Position numbers and translations under genes: made by a program. From Chondrus crispus (lineage: Eukaryota; Rhodophyta; Florideophyceae; Gigartinales; Gigartinaceae): a DNA stretch of 64,000 nucleotides. The stretch spans positions 234,882 to 298,881 of the forward strand of contig NW_005178551.1 of NCBI RefSeq assembly GCF_000350225.1, in the 5' to 3' direction. Under the pieces are notes generated by a model. It had not been told where the DNA came from, did no database searches, and was given only the letters and a program-made list of their open reading frames with translations. This document shows, in pieces, positions 1 through 9,900 of this stretch. Within the stretch, counting starts at the first letter, position 1, and every line of letters begins with the position of its first letter.

Positions 1-1511
1 GGGTTTTGCGGAGCAGCCGCCGCAGGTGCTGCGGTGCCGTTTCCAAGATTTCGCGTTGATGGGTTCTGCTTGGGAGCTGCCGTTGACAAGCTTTGTTTCG
101 ATGCTTCTGTTGGGGTTTCTGGCATGAACGACATAGCCCCTTCAACTTCTGCGAGTGTCGGATCCATCGCGGCTAGTTTAGCCTGTCTTGTGTTGGCATG
201 CCCATCCCTTTGAATGATCCTTGCTTTTGGACCTACCGCCGACCCACGAACCCCTTCCAGATGCTGTGGGTCGTCGGCTGCATGTGCCATGGCACTCGCC
301 CCATCGGTCTCCGGATTAGGAGCAATTTCTGTGCCATCGATGACTGGTCCTTGTCTGACCACAACATCAGGCAGCTGCGTTTGCCCAGAAACGTGGCGCG
401 AGTCGACGACGACCGGATCGGCAGCTGGAAGGGTTGTCTTGGAGTTTGCGCCAGACTGTACCGCAGTGGCACCTTTGACGACGCTGCTCAACAAAGGGGG
501 ATTTTTTCCAGTCGCGTCGAGAGCCGATGCTACACCACTAGAGCTGCGCGGTGAGTGTGTAGCGGACGAGGGAGGCGAGCGGTCGCTTCCTCTAGTAGTC
601 TTGGGTGACATGGCACGAGAGCCTGCGGCCGAAGCGGTAGCACTGGATTTTGAGGCAGCATGTGATGCGGAAGAGGTGCCGCGGCCATTCTTGCCGTTTC
701 GTGGTGATGATGGGCCTTTCTTGTCTCTCGACGAATTGGCACCGTTGGATGTACTGGAGGTATCATCGTCGCGGTCCCCGTGTTTGGATGACTTTTTGGA
801 ATTAGCCGCTGATAGAGCTGGGACAGAATCCAGGTTAAGAAGGTCGTACATTTCGTCGTCTTCGTAGAAGTCGGGGTCCTGGTTGCTGTCAATGTAATAT
901 TCAACGCTCTCTTTGAGGTCCTCTGTTTCTTCCGGGGTGATGCCATCGTTGTAGACAGCTCTTAATACTCGCTCGAGCATGCCGACATGAAACTCATGCT
1001 TAGAGATGTGCTCTTTCAAGTCGGATACACGAGGGTTTTCCTCCGACCTCTTTTTTCGCTTGCCCGAGTTGAGAGTCTCAATTTCGGCCTCCATCTCATC
1101 GGACTGTTCCTGTAAAGCGGAAATAGCATCCTTGACCCAGTTTCCCACGGCTGCTTTGGCCTTCTGTTGTGGATCTGTCCTGTCCTGAGCCAGCCCTTCT
1201 TTTGAGAAAGCCTTTGTCTTGGTTTCCTTTTCACAAATCTTAAACTTTTCCATCTTCTCCTCAATAAGCTTCCTGTTGGAATCCAGCTTTGATTTATCCT
1301 TAATGGAGCTATCCCCTTGCCATGTCTTAATTTGATCGCGCAAGCGCTGGAGTTTCTTGATCTCCTTCTTCAAGTCGCCCTCATATTTCTCCTTCTGGGC
1401 CGTAGTAGTGGCCGAATAGACCTTATCCCAAATCTGTTCGAAGACGCCGACGCCCTCATCCACTCTTTTTAGAACCCGGTCGATCTCGCCCTGTAGTTTC
1501 CTCGAGGCCAT
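1..1511 (-). CDS. NOT3: CCR4-NOT complex subunit NOT3/NOT5 (N-terminal part, runs off the window)
   Basis: The frame is open from the ATG at 1511 to the window edge, about 503 codons, so the gene continues to the left. The protein starts MASRKLQGEIDRVLKRVDEG and continues with EIKKLQRLRDQIKTW, the conserved charged coiled-coil start of the Not3 N-terminal domain (about residues 1-230). After an acidic stretch (DPDFYEDDEMYDLLNL, about 220-235) it becomes a Ser/Pro/Ala-rich linker (about 240-503). The C-terminal NOT-box is not in the window. In known complexes this subunit scaffolds the cytoplasmic/nuclear CCR4-NOT deadenylase that shortens mRNA poly(A) tails and represses translation. No intron is visible. 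It is divergent from the photolyase-like gene at 2119 across a 607-bp spacer. NOT3 and NOT5 cannot be told apart here. The family call is firm. Confidence 0.93.
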   Translation of the reverse strand, partial: MASRKLQGEIDRVLKRVDEGVGVFEQIWDKVYSATTTAQKEKYEGDLKKEIKKLQRLRDQIKTWQGDSSIKDKSKLDSNRKLIEEKMEKFKICEKETKTKAFSKEGLAQDRTDPQQKAKAAVGNWVKDAISALQEQSDEMEAEIETLNSGKRKKRSEENPRVSDLKEHISKHEFHVGMLERVLRAVYNDGITPEETEDLKESVEYYIDSNQDPDFYEDDEMYDLLNLDSVPALSAANSKKSSKHGDRDDDTSSTSNGANSSRDKKGPSSPRNGKNGRGTSSASHAASKSSATASAAGSRAMSPKTTRGSDRSPPSSATHSPRSSSGVASALDATGKNPPLLSSVVKGATAVQSGANSKTTLPAADPVVVDSRHVSGQTQLPDVVVRQGPVIDGTEIAPNPETDGASAMAHAADDPQHLEGVRGSAVGPKARIIQRDGHANTRQAKLAAMDPTLAEVEGAMSFMPETPTEASKQSLSTAAPKQNPSTRNLGNGTAAPAAAAPQN

Positions 1512-2118
1512 GGGTGGGCTCAACCGTCCGCGTCGTCGCGCGCAGCTGGTCTGAAAAGTGCCGTTGTCTTGACCGAGCGCGGAGCAATCCTTCCCTCATT
1601 CAACAGACACTCTCGCAGAGGCGTGTCGTTCACAGCTCGCAGCGCGTCCCGGAAGATCACGCGGAACGGCGAATACACAGAGCGCAAATGGAAGGGATTT
1701 TTTGCAGAGCTCTGGGAGTTAAGCGGATCGTGATTGAGCCTGCAAACGGGAGAGTCGGGGTGCAAACTGGACACAAGGTTGGCGGTGATGCAGGCAGCGG
1801 AGATGGGACACTAGCTGGTGGCGTGGGATGGTACTCGGGTTTTTTTGGAACATAAAGCACCACCTGCCGCATGCATATCTTCACCGCATCAAATTATCTC
1901 AAAAAATCTTACATCTTCTACAGCCTGTCCTTTTACAATCTGCACACGTCGTCCACGTTTCATACATTACTGTTCCAATAGCTCGCGTTCATCCTTAGAG
2001 AGGCCAGTAGCTGTGTAGACATCTACAAGTCACATGTCGCGGACCGAAGTCTCAAAGGACATGCCCCGGAGCCGTGATCTCCCCATTCGTCCGGAGCCTT
2101 CGCATAGCACCAAGTTCA
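1512..2118. promoter_or_regulatory. shared spacer between divergent genes NOT3 and PHR2-like
   Basis: These 607 bp separate the start codons of two genes transcribed away from each other and must hold both 5' leaders and promoters. I see no conserved coding frame, TATA element or long repeat. Small open frames here are short and overlap on both strands, so I do not call them genes. Confidence 0.5.
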
Positions 2119-3111
2119 ATGCAACCCGCCTTTATTCCCGCACGCCCGGCACTTGTACTGAGCGCTTCGCAGGGGACGGGCGCGCCCGCGATTGATCAAA
2201 ATTCGGTGTGGCAGAAGCCCGTGCTATCGGCGCACCTTTCCGCGCCGCCGCTACTATGGTTCCATCACCTGCCGCCCGCGCCGCCGCTGGCCTCGCACGT
2301 GACCGTGGTGTGGCTGCGAAGGGACCTGCGCGTGGACGACCATGCGGCATTGCGCGCGGCCGTGCATTCGGGCGGGCTGATCGCGCCGCTGTACGTGCAG
2401 ACCGGGCGCGCGACCAAGTTGGTGCAGGCGGCGCTGCGCGGTCTGCGTAGCTCACTACGGGAGCGGGGCGCGGAGCTGTACGTCAGGGAGTGCGCCGGGG
2501 ATGTGGGATGCGAGGTGGCGCGGTTCTGCAGGCAGGTGGGCGCGAAGGCGGTGTACGTGCACCGCGGGACGGGGGAGGAGGAGAGGGAGCAGGAGAGAAG
2601 GGTGGGGCGCAGCGTAGGGGCGGGCGTGCAAGTGCACGGGGTGTGGTGGAATGCGCTGGTGGGGGTGGACGAGCTGCCGTTCAAGCTGGACGCGCTGCCG
2701 GGTGACTGCGACACGTACGCGCGGCGCGTGGCGGGCGTGGGGGTGCGGCGCCCGGTGGAGGGGCCGGCGCGCGTGCGCGGGATCGGGGGAAGGGTGCGCA
2801 GCGGGCGCATTGGGGGGTCTGGGGAGGGGGGAGAGCGCGCGGCGATGAGAAGCGTGCACGAGTTTTGCGAGGGCGGGCTGGCCGTGGTGCGGCAGGGGCG
2901 CGTGGGAACGCGGTATGTGGGCGTGGGGCGGTTCGTGGAGCTCGGGTGTGTGAGCGCGCGGCGCGTGTACTGGGAGGTGGTGACGCGCGTGGGCGAGCAG
3001 TCCGTGCGGCGGTATTGCATGGAGTTCGAGCTGGTGTGGCGCGACTTCAAAAGGCTGGCGCAGCTCAAGGGGACGCATGGGACAGTGGCCGGGGTGCCGG
3101 CAGTAGCGTAG
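2119..3111 (+). CDS. PHR2: PHR2-like short photolyase/cryptochrome homologue, probably plastid-targeted
   Basis: A 330-residue protein. Residues 61-80 (VTVVWLRRDLRVDDHAALRA) are the start of the DNA photolyase N-terminal alpha/beta domain. ELPFKLDALPGDCDTYARRV is the conserved middle motif of the DASH/PHR2 branch. The end has GTRYVGVGR, then FELVWRDFKRL, then stops about 20 residues later. Full photolyases continue for roughly 150-200 residues of FAD-binding helices. Plant PHR2 proteins, as I recall them, also end just after the WRDF motif, so the shortness looks like family architecture rather than truncation. I chose ATG 2119 because the frame has no other ATG after a stop at 2008. Residues 1-55 resemble a transit peptide: hydroxylated and Pro/Ala-rich, with Phe at position 5. 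Blue-light or DNA-repair activity cannot be assumed without most of the flavin pocket. GC-rich codon usage. Confidence 0.82.
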   Translation: MQPAFIPARPALVLSASQGTGAPAIDQNSVWQKPVLSAHLSAPPLLWFHHLPPAPPLASHVTVVWLRRDLRVDDHAALRAAVHSGGLIAPLYVQTGRATKLVQAALRGLRSSLRERGAELYVRECAGDVGCEVARFCRQVGAKAVYVHRGTGEEEREQERRVGRSVGAGVQVHGVWWNALVGVDELPFKLDALPGDCDTYARRVAGVGVRRPVEGPARVRGIGGRVRSGRIGGSGEGGERAAMRSVHEFCEGGLAVVRQGRVGTRYVGVGRFVELGCVSARRVYWEVVTRVGEQSVRRYCMEFELVWRDFKRLAQLKGTHGTVAGVPAVA

Positions 3112-3456
3112 ACGGTGTCCTTTGAGGAGGATCGGATTCTCCCCCATTTTCCTTACACGACATCAACCCCGCCACCACCCGTTACTACAGAGCAGACTCG
3201 CTTGATACGTGTACTCTCTGTACTACTTTCCATTCGCCGCANNNNNNNNNNNNNNNNNNNNNNNNNNNNNNNNNNNNNNNNNNNNNNNNNNNNNNNNNNN
3301 NNNNNNNNNNNNNNNNNNNNNNNNNNNNNNNNNNNNNNNNNAAACGCGCCCTTCCCCATCTGTCGCTCTTCATTGCCACATACCGTACACCACAACTTAC
3401 CTCTCCACCGTCTTCTTCTCTCCCCCCTCCCTCCCCCAATAATCCCCTCGAGCCGC
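3112..3456. other. short spacer between PHR2-like and RIC1, with pyrimidine-rich leader and assembly gap
   Basis: The spacer is 345 bp including 100 N. From about 3390 to the RIC1 ATG the plus strand is almost pure C and T, like leaders before the F-box and Cyc8 genes. The end of PHR2 and the promoter of RIC1 must share this space. Confidence 0.6.
3242..3341. other. assembly gap (100 N)
   Basis: Exactly 100 N, a conventional placeholder length, so the true size is unknown. It lies upstream of the RIC1 start and does not interrupt the called coding region. Confidence 0.98.
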
Positions 3457-6400
3457 ATGGGCTACTTTGTCAACGGCTGGCCAAAGGCCTACCGTCTTTC
3501 TCAAACCCCCGTCCACACCCCCGTCCTCTCCCTACTCCCCTCCCCCTGCGATCGCTACCTCCTCACCCTTTCCCCCAACGCTCTTCACATCTGGAGCGCA
3601 GCCCAACACCGCGTCCTCCTCGCCCGCTTTTCCCTCCCCCTCCACTCCCTCCCCGCCCACGGCCCCATCGTCTCCGCGGCCTGGGCCCCCTCCTCGCGCG
3701 CCCTGCTGCTCGCCCGCCGCAACGGCCTGCTCCTTCTCCTCCGCGTCACCCCGGTCCCAAATTCAAACCTTCTCGCCTTCGATGCCCCGCACCAACCCCA
3801 CGCATTCGTCCAGCCGGACCCCCTCCCCGCCCTCACCCTCGCCCCCATCGCCCATCTCCGCGTCGCCCACGCCACCGAAACCCTCACCGCCACCGTTCCA
3901 TGCCCCGCCGGCGCCCTCGTCGCCACTTCGGCCGGCGCCCTCGTCTGCCTCGACTGGCAGGGCGACCTTCTCTGGCGCACCAACGTCCCCGAGCTCTTGC
4001 GCCACAATGACGCCCTCGCGAAAATGGGCGTCGTCCGTCCGGGCGAGTTGCCCGATCACCCCGTCCTGCGCGACATCATCAAGGACGTCTACCACGACTG
4101 CCCGAGCCATCAATTCCACAACGCACCGGCCGCTATCATCGCACTTTCGTATAACCGCGAGCTCGGCTTTGCCGCCCTCGTCCTCGCCGCGGGGCCGGCC
4201 TTGCTACTCGCGATGCACTCGGGCGGACGCGCGAGACCGAGTGCCATTGACGGCCGCTGGCTTCGTACTACGGGCGCCGCCTCTATTGCTCTAGAGCCGA
4301 GGAGAATGCTCGCCACCGTTGGATTGCAGGATGGCGATGTTGAGCAATACTACATCGGCGTCCCGGCCGGTGATCGCTGCCCGGTCATGCGCCGACTCAG
4401 CTTGTCGGGTTGGTATTTCGAACCCACCGATGTCGGAGCTGCCGTCGTCGTCCGATGGACTGATGATGGTGCGGCCCTGGTTGTGGGCTGGGAGAAGCGC
4501 GGGCTCGCTGTGTGGTCCGTTTCTGGTTGCCGCTTGATGTGGACGTTACCGCAAGTTGGAGGCACTTTGCCGACCACCCCGGCCTCGAGGAACAAGGATA
4601 GCAAGAGTCATGCAGTCGTCCATCCCATGGAACAAGGTGTGCTTGCCGCCGCATGGGGCTCTAACGGTTTGTTCTTGTGGGCAGCACCCAGGGTCACGGA
4701 GGAAACTCCCGAACCGATACTTGATTGTCATTTTATGGAGTTTGCCATTTACAAGGGTAGCGTTGGGAGTCATTTTTGTCAGGGTGAATCATCGCGTCTC
4801 GCCATGTTCGGTTCGGATCGCGTCCTGCTGCTCTGGCATGCCGACGGATCAGACGAGGCCACTGGGCAACAAGGAAGCGCAGCGTGGAACGATTTGTTTT
4901 CGTGGCAACACTTGCTCATTCCTCATGATTACCTCTGGCGCAATTGGCCACCAAAACGGATCGCGGTCAACGCAGATGCATCTTTCGTTGCTGTCGCAGG
5001 CGAGTATGGCGTTGCTATGTGTCATGTGCGAACGCAAAAATGGCGCGTGTTTGGTGATCTTGAGCACGATCGAAGGATCAGATGTTGTGCGCTTGCATGG
5101 GTCAGCAAGACCATCGTCATCGGCAACGAAGTCACCAATGGAACTAGCCGAAGCAGGTACAAATCGACATATGAATTGCTCTTTTACCCACGCGACCAAG
5201 TTGAGTCGAGCGCTCTGCAAGCCCAAATACAGCTCCCGTCACGTCCGGTGCTCACAGATGTGCGAGCTGATGGATATCTGTTGGTCATATGTGAGAACGC
5301 GCAGGTGTTCTTGTACCAAATGAAGGAGGTTCCTCACCGAACAAGAATCGATCTGAAGGAAGTTTACAGAATTTTCCTTCCCACACGCGAATTGATTCCG
5401 ATGTACCAGCAAGATCGACAGACCAAGGTGGGAAAGCCTTTTTCGGGAGACGATGAAGATTCTGCGCCACCTCCCGCGCCGGGTGGAGGAATAAGCGAAG
5501 CAAGAATATTCCCGCCTCTAACTCACGCCCCAGGAGGACTAAATGATCAGCAAGCCCCACCGCCAACATACATAATGTTATTGCGAAGCACGGGGTCCCT
5601 TATTTTGCTTGACACTGAACGGATGGTATCGACAGCTCTCTTGCGATACGTTGAGCGTTTCTGGTACACTCCAGTGGATTGCACGCCATTCGATATGATA
5701 TCGCATCGGCCCGTGTGGTGGGCATACGGAGATGACGGGCTTCATGTTTGCTTCCAAGACGGCTTGTCAATCGAAAACGACTTGGATGAACCACTTATTG
5801 GAGTCCCTGATTCGCCCCCGCTTCCATTCACATCTAAGAAGAAAGCAGTGGAAGTCGAGCAGTGGTTTGAGCTTGACCCTGAAGTGTACCCCCTCTCCAT
5901 AATGTCAAGATATGGAATGCTTCTTGGCGCGACTCAAGGTCTAGTGACGCATAACCTTGATTCTGAGTCTGGTTCAATGCCCTGTCATGTCATTCAGGTA
6001 AAGCGGCAGCCGATACTGCATACTCTGCTTCGGCATTTGCTTATGAAGCCAATGAGTGACGAAAGGACAGCTTTACAAGTAGCATTGAAGTGCGTGCCAC
6101 AACCACAGTTTGCTGATTCACTTGAGTGGCTTTTGTACGAAGCTGTTCTCGAACATGATGAAGATGCGAACGTCAATATTAATGCTAGAAGCATTCTAGC
6201 TGTCACGGACGGTAGAGGCATGCATCCAAAGCGGCAGTACGGACCCGGCTCAACACACCTAACGAGCAGTAAGGGCTTTCCGGAATCACCTCGAAGAAGA
6301 AAAGCGGGAGGTGATCTCTTCCCTAGAGTTATTCGGCTTCTGAAATACTTTGGGGAGTATGAGGACGTGGTGGTGAGGTGTGCCAGAAAGCTTGATTCGA

Positions 6401-7500
6401 AGCGGTGGCCTCTTCTATTTTCTCTTGCAGGTGAACCGGCTGCGTTGCTTGAGCAATGTTTTGTGTCTGGACGCTTGCGAACTGCAGCATGTCTGTTGGT
6501 GATCCTACAGGAAATGTGGGGCTTTATATCTTCGACGCCACACTCGTTGCGGTTAGTTGAAGCAGCCTTGGCCCGGGGAGAATTGAGTTTAGCGGCTGAT
6601 CTCGCCAACTTTCTAACAAAGGCAGATAGAGCGGGGATGTTAAATTCTTCTCAGTTGCGAACAACCGAAGACGTTTCTTGGATTGCGGAAGCAGTCCAAG
6701 CACCTCAGGCCGGGGCTCTCAGCCGCCTGCCGAAGCGAAAGCAACCCAAGGACGGTCCTGCTGATCGAATACCTGCCGTGGACTTGGCAGTCCTAAATCA
6801 TGCAAGATCATTGCTGAACCATATGGATCTGAGAAACTTGGCGGCTCTAGCGGTGCGAATGGATTTTCCTCTCTCTGAATATCTAAAGAGGGAGTTGAAG
6901 GGAAAGAGCGCAAGCAAACCTTTTGTGCGGGACGTGGGGAATACACTTCTTTCACTTCACAGACAATTTCAGATTCCCGCGCCAACCACGCACGACGTGC
7001 GGAGAGCGATGCGAGTCTTCAACCACGAGGTGGATGTTGCGAAGGGCCGGAGTTCGTCCATGGACTCAACATCAAGTCACCATAATGGCCTGGCACCAAC
7101 GCCGACGCTGGATGAGATGCAGCCGTTAGTCACACCGAGATCTCTGGCCATAAAGGCAAGTGTGTCACTCGTTGGCCCCGGAGCAGATACTGTCTTCGGC
7201 TCTCAGCTACCGCCTCCACCGACTTCGTATGACAGTGAGCGCCTTGTGAACATTCGAACAAAAGCGCGGCAGCTATCCAGAGAAGAGCTATCATATGTGA
7301 TGACAGTTGCCAGAGTTGCTCGTGCACCCGATATAATATTATGCTGCGCGACACTGCTGTTGGATATAACTGTGCTACGAATGGTGCTACGCGGTCACGA
7401 GGATTTGTTCGAGCCGTATGTCGCAGCAGTGAAGGAGTTTGACGAACCTGGATATGATGCTCTAGTCGCAGTTTTGAATGAGATCGCTGTCCCGAGGTAG
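3457..7500 (+). CDS. RIC1: RIC1, subunit of the Ric1-Rgp1 guanine exchange factor for Rab6/Ypt6
   Basis: A 1347-residue protein without introns, close to the usual length of animal RIC1. It begins MGYFVNGWPKAYRL, matching the conserved YF..GWPK start of the family, which decides ATG 3457. Residues 1 to about 700 are WD40-like propeller sequence (for example WTDDGAALVVGWEKRGLAVW). The RIC1 domain lies at about 850-1030, with ILHTLLRHLLMKP, SLEWLLYEAVLEHDED, LLKYFGEYEDVVVRCARKLD and RWPLLFSLAGEP. The C-terminus is helical and carries a Pro-rich patch near 1255. In yeast and animals RIC1 with RGP1 activates Rab6/Ypt6 at the Golgi for retrograde traffic. The gene converges on the F-box gene, with 270 bp between stops. 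Confidence 0.95.
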   Translation: MGYFVNGWPKAYRLSQTPVHTPVLSLLPSPCDRYLLTLSPNALHIWSAAQHRVLLARFSLPLHSLPAHGPIVSAAWAPSSRALLLARRNGLLLLLRVTPVPNSNLLAFDAPHQPHAFVQPDPLPALTLAPIAHLRVAHATETLTATVPCPAGALVATSAGALVCLDWQGDLLWRTNVPELLRHNDALAKMGVVRPGELPDHPVLRDIIKDVYHDCPSHQFHNAPAAIIALSYNRELGFAALVLAAGPALLLAMHSGGRARPSAIDGRWLRTTGAASIALEPRRMLATVGLQDGDVEQYYIGVPAGDRCPVMRRLSLSGWYFEPTDVGAAVVVRWTDDGAALVVGWEKRGLAVWSVSGCRLMWTLPQVGGTLPTTPASRNKDSKSHAVVHPMEQGVLAAAWGSNGLFLWAAPRVTEETPEPILDCHFMEFAIYKGSVGSHFCQGESSRLAMFGSDRVLLLWHADGSDEATGQQGSAAWNDLFSWQHLLIPHDYLWRNWPPKRIAVNADASFVAVAGEYGVAMCHVRTQKWRVFGDLEHDRRIRCCALAWVSKTIVIGNEVTNGTSRSRYKSTYELLFYPRDQVESSALQAQIQLPSRPVLTDVRADGYLLVICENAQVFLYQMKEVPHRTRIDLKEVYRIFLPTRELIPMYQQDRQTKVGKPFSGDDEDSAPPPAPGGGISEARIFPPLTHAPGGLNDQQAPPPTYIMLLRSTGSLILLDTERMVSTALLRYVERFWYTPVDCTPFDMISHRPVWWAYGDDGLHVCFQDGLSIENDLDEPLIGVPDSPPLPFTSKKKAVEVEQWFELDPEVYPLSIMSRYGMLLGATQGLVTHNLDSESGSMPCHVIQVKRQPILHTLLRHLLMKPMSDERTALQVALKCVPQPQFADSLEWLLYEAVLEHDEDANVNINARSILAVTDGRGMHPKRQYGPGSTHLTSSKGFPESPRRRKAGGDLFPRVIRLLKYFGEYEDVVVRCARKLDSKRWPLLFSLAGEPAALLEQCFVSGRLRTAACLLVILQEMWGFISSTPHSLRLVEAALARGELSLAADLANFLTKADRAGMLNSSQLRTTEDVSWIAEAVQAPQAGALSRLPKRKQPKDGPADRIPAVDLAVLNHARSLLNHMDLRNLAALAVRMDFPLSEYLKRELKGKSASKPFVRDVGNTLLSLHRQFQIPAPTTHDVRRAMRVFNHEVDVAKGRSSSMDSTSSHHNGLAPTPTLDEMQPLVTPRSLAIKASVSLVGPGADTVFGSQLPPPPTSYDSERLVNIRTKARQLSREELSYVMTVARVARAPDIILCCATLLLDITVLRMVLRGHEDLFEPYVAAVKEFDEPGYDALVAVLNEIAVPR

Positions 7501-7770
7501 TTTGTTAATTTTATCTATTATGGTTAAGTTCCAGGAAACAGGACGAGAAAGGATTTCCTAGAACAAGGATGGACCTGGATATGGAGTTGTAGTTGTATAA
7601 AACGATCGGATGGGAGCGTGCGACACACATTGAGTTGAGGTCCTGTATAAATATGCTGTACAGGAGTTTCCCGCGCAGGTCTTGCGAAAATCGGCGTGCA
7701 AGAAACTCGGGGATGCGTGCAGCTGAGATGGGAGGTCTCAAATAACTTAGCTTACAATTTGTAGAGGCAG

Positions 7771-9144
7771 TCAAACGCGCAATGATGTACACGCCTTTCT
7801 CATGCCCTCCATTCCTCTCGCCGAGATTTCGGGACATTTGCGGACATCTATGACGCGTAGCGGCACACTCGGAGAACGGGCAATGGCGTCAGCACTAAGA
7901 TCAGTGAGTCTGAAGCAGTATCTTAGTGTGATACTGGTCAAACATGGCAGCTCCGCAAAAGCCACCACCGCGCGGTCGGTAAGACTATTACAGCCGCTCA
8001 TATCGAGTTTCTCCAACGCGGTCATGCTCCGAATAGCGTCGGCGCACCCGTTCGTAAGCAAATTGCAATGGCTCAAGTCCAAGCATCGAATAGCCTTATT
8101 CCTCGCCAGCAGCTTGACGCCAGCATTCGTGATCATGGAACATTGCGACAACAAAGCCGTATGCAGCCCGGGCAACTTGCCGGGCTCTCCCAACGCTGCG
8201 ATTCCGTCATCTGAAATGTTGCTCAACAGCGACAAGTCAAGGCTTCTCAAATACGCACACTGTACCAGCTCGCGCACGGCGCCATCACGCAAGCCCGACG
8301 CGCACCGCAGCTTGACCTCTTGGACGTTCTTCGCGCTTCTTGCCAGCGACGCGCACGCATCGCGCGTGAGACGCGTGCACACGCTGAGCGAAAGGGACGC
8401 CAGCGTCGGAATGGTGGCCACCTCGGCGACAAAGGCGTCCGAGATTTTCCAGTTGCTGACGTCCAGATAGGCCAAGGCGCGCATGGAACGCAATACCGGG
8501 GCGGCTTCGTCGCCCATGCGCTTGCAGTAGGCTAGGTCAAGTTTGCGGAGACCGAAGCACGAGGCGGCAACAACAGAAAGGCCGTCAACGGTGACGTAGG
8601 CGTTTCCTGGAAGGCGGAGCTCGCGCAGGGCGGTGCCGAAGGTCGCAACGTGGCGGAGCGAACTATCCGTGACTTTGACGGCGCGCGAGAGGTGGAGGGA
8701 TGTGAGATTGGGGAAGATGCGCAAGCCGTGCTCGAGAATGAGCGGGGAGACGTTCGAAAACGGGGAGCGACGCTTCCTTGGGATGGGAAACGAGGGGGAG
8801 GGATTACAGGAGAAGAGGGCGGAGAAAGGGACAGGGGTTCTGTGGGGGGAGGGGGGGCGGAAGGAGGAAGTGAAACCCAATGGGAGGATAGTGAGGCGAC
8901 GCGTTAGACGAGTGAAGAGGGCGTAATGGCCAGTGCACGTGAGGGCGAAAGGGAGGAGAAGACGGATGCCGTCAGTAGAGAGTGCGGTGTGGGGGAAAGG
9001 CTCGTCGCAAAGGTACGAAAGGATGCGCTCGAAGAGGTCTGGGCCTAGAGAGAGGAAGGGGGACGGCCCGCGGGGGGAGGTATGGTGGTGGTGCTTGAAG
9101 GTGAGTGGGGAGGTCATGGTGTGGGTTGTAGGTGGAAAGGACAT
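7771..9144 (-). CDS. F-box/leucine-rich-repeat protein (FBXL/AMN1 type)
   Basis: A 457-residue protein from ATG 9144; further upstream the frame offers only a TTG. Residues 30-75 (FLSLGPDLFERILSYLC...LALPF-type helices) fit an F-box, the Skp1-binding module of SCF ubiquitin ligases. Residues about 140-450 are a run of cysteine-containing leucine-rich repeats, for example LRKLDLAYCKRMGDEAAP, LASLSLSVCTRLTRDACA, IRCLDLSHCNLLTNGCAD and LEKLDMSGCNSLTDRAVV, typical of FBXL/AMN1 substrate receptors. The target is unknown. The N-terminal 29 residues are His/Thr/Pro-rich. The leader just upstream is C-rich on the coding strand. A decayed tandem paralogue lies 0.75 kb upstream. Confidence 0.88.
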   Translation of the reverse strand: MSFPPTTHTMTSPLTFKHHHHTSPRGPSPFLSLGPDLFERILSYLCDEPFPHTALSTDGIRLLLPFALTCTGHYALFTRLTRRLTILPLGFTSSFRPPSPHRTPVPFSALFSCNPSPSFPIPRKRRSPFSNVSPLILEHGLRIFPNLTSLHLSRAVKVTDSSLRHVATFGTALRELRLPGNAYVTVDGLSVVAASCFGLRKLDLAYCKRMGDEAAPVLRSMRALAYLDVSNWKISDAFVAEVATIPTLASLSLSVCTRLTRDACASLARSAKNVQEVKLRCASGLRDGAVRELVQCAYLRSLDLSLLSNISDDGIAALGEPGKLPGLHTALLSQCSMITNAGVKLLARNKAIRCLDLSHCNLLTNGCADAIRSMTALEKLDMSGCNSLTDRAVVAFAELPCLTSITLRYCFRLTDLSADAIARSPSVPLRVIDVRKCPEISARGMEGMRKACTSLRV

Positions 9145-9900
9145 AGTGTGAGGGGGTGTGTGGGGGACGGGGGGGATGGAGCAAGATGTGGTAGGCAGGT
9201 GCAAAGTATAAAGATGAGGTGTTAGACTTAGGTGTGTTAGAGGTACAAGTAGAAGTACAGCACGGTATATACATATACTCTATATATACCCCCTTTTTGC
9301 CACAAAAAAGACCACGATCGCCCCACTAAACGCAGTATTAACTCTATACATATTGTATGGGAGGGTGAGTTTCTGTGGACTCTTGGATGGGAGAATGGTG
9401 CGCTGGAGACGCCTTCAGGAGATATTTGCCAGATCTGTGGACACGTGGGTGAAAAACAATGGGTGGCGGAACGGCGGAATTTCTGGTGTAAGCTCGGGAC
9501 TGGCCTTGCTGGCTTCCGTTGCCAGCACCCATTTTCAGATTGTAAGCCATCAGAGGCACTTGGGAGAGGACTCTGCAATGTTGTTTTGCTCAATCCCAAC
9601 TATCGCCCCTACAATCATCCACGAAAGAGCACGGAGTCCCTGACTTTTGCGGAACCCGTTTCAGTCTTTTCGTACTCGATTGTAGCTTAACTTAGAGATA
9701 ATAACAACAACAGTCAGGGGTCTGCGGTTAGAAGTGGCCCTCCGATTTAGAGCTGCTCAAACGTGAAATGTGCGCACTCGCATTCTTCCCAAAGGCCGCG
9801 CACTGGCAGGTACTTGAAAGGGCACCTTGTCAAGTATGATCTCAGATGGAAAGTGGTGAAAATCACTCTTCCCCGCGCCAGTGCTCATTCAATGCTATCA
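9145..9900. other. spacer between F-box gene and its decayed paralogue
   Basis: The first part holds the pyrimidine-rich (coding strand) leader of the F-box gene, then an AT-rich stretch near 9240-9300. Overlapping frames of 70-120 codons exist on both strands at 9350-9690, but none resembles a known family. I see no supported gene. Confidence 0.5.

Noticed and set aside
530-946. A 138-codon minus frame and plus frames inside 200-870
   Set aside because: They overlap the conserved NOT3 coding frame, which is open to the window edge and has clear family sequence.
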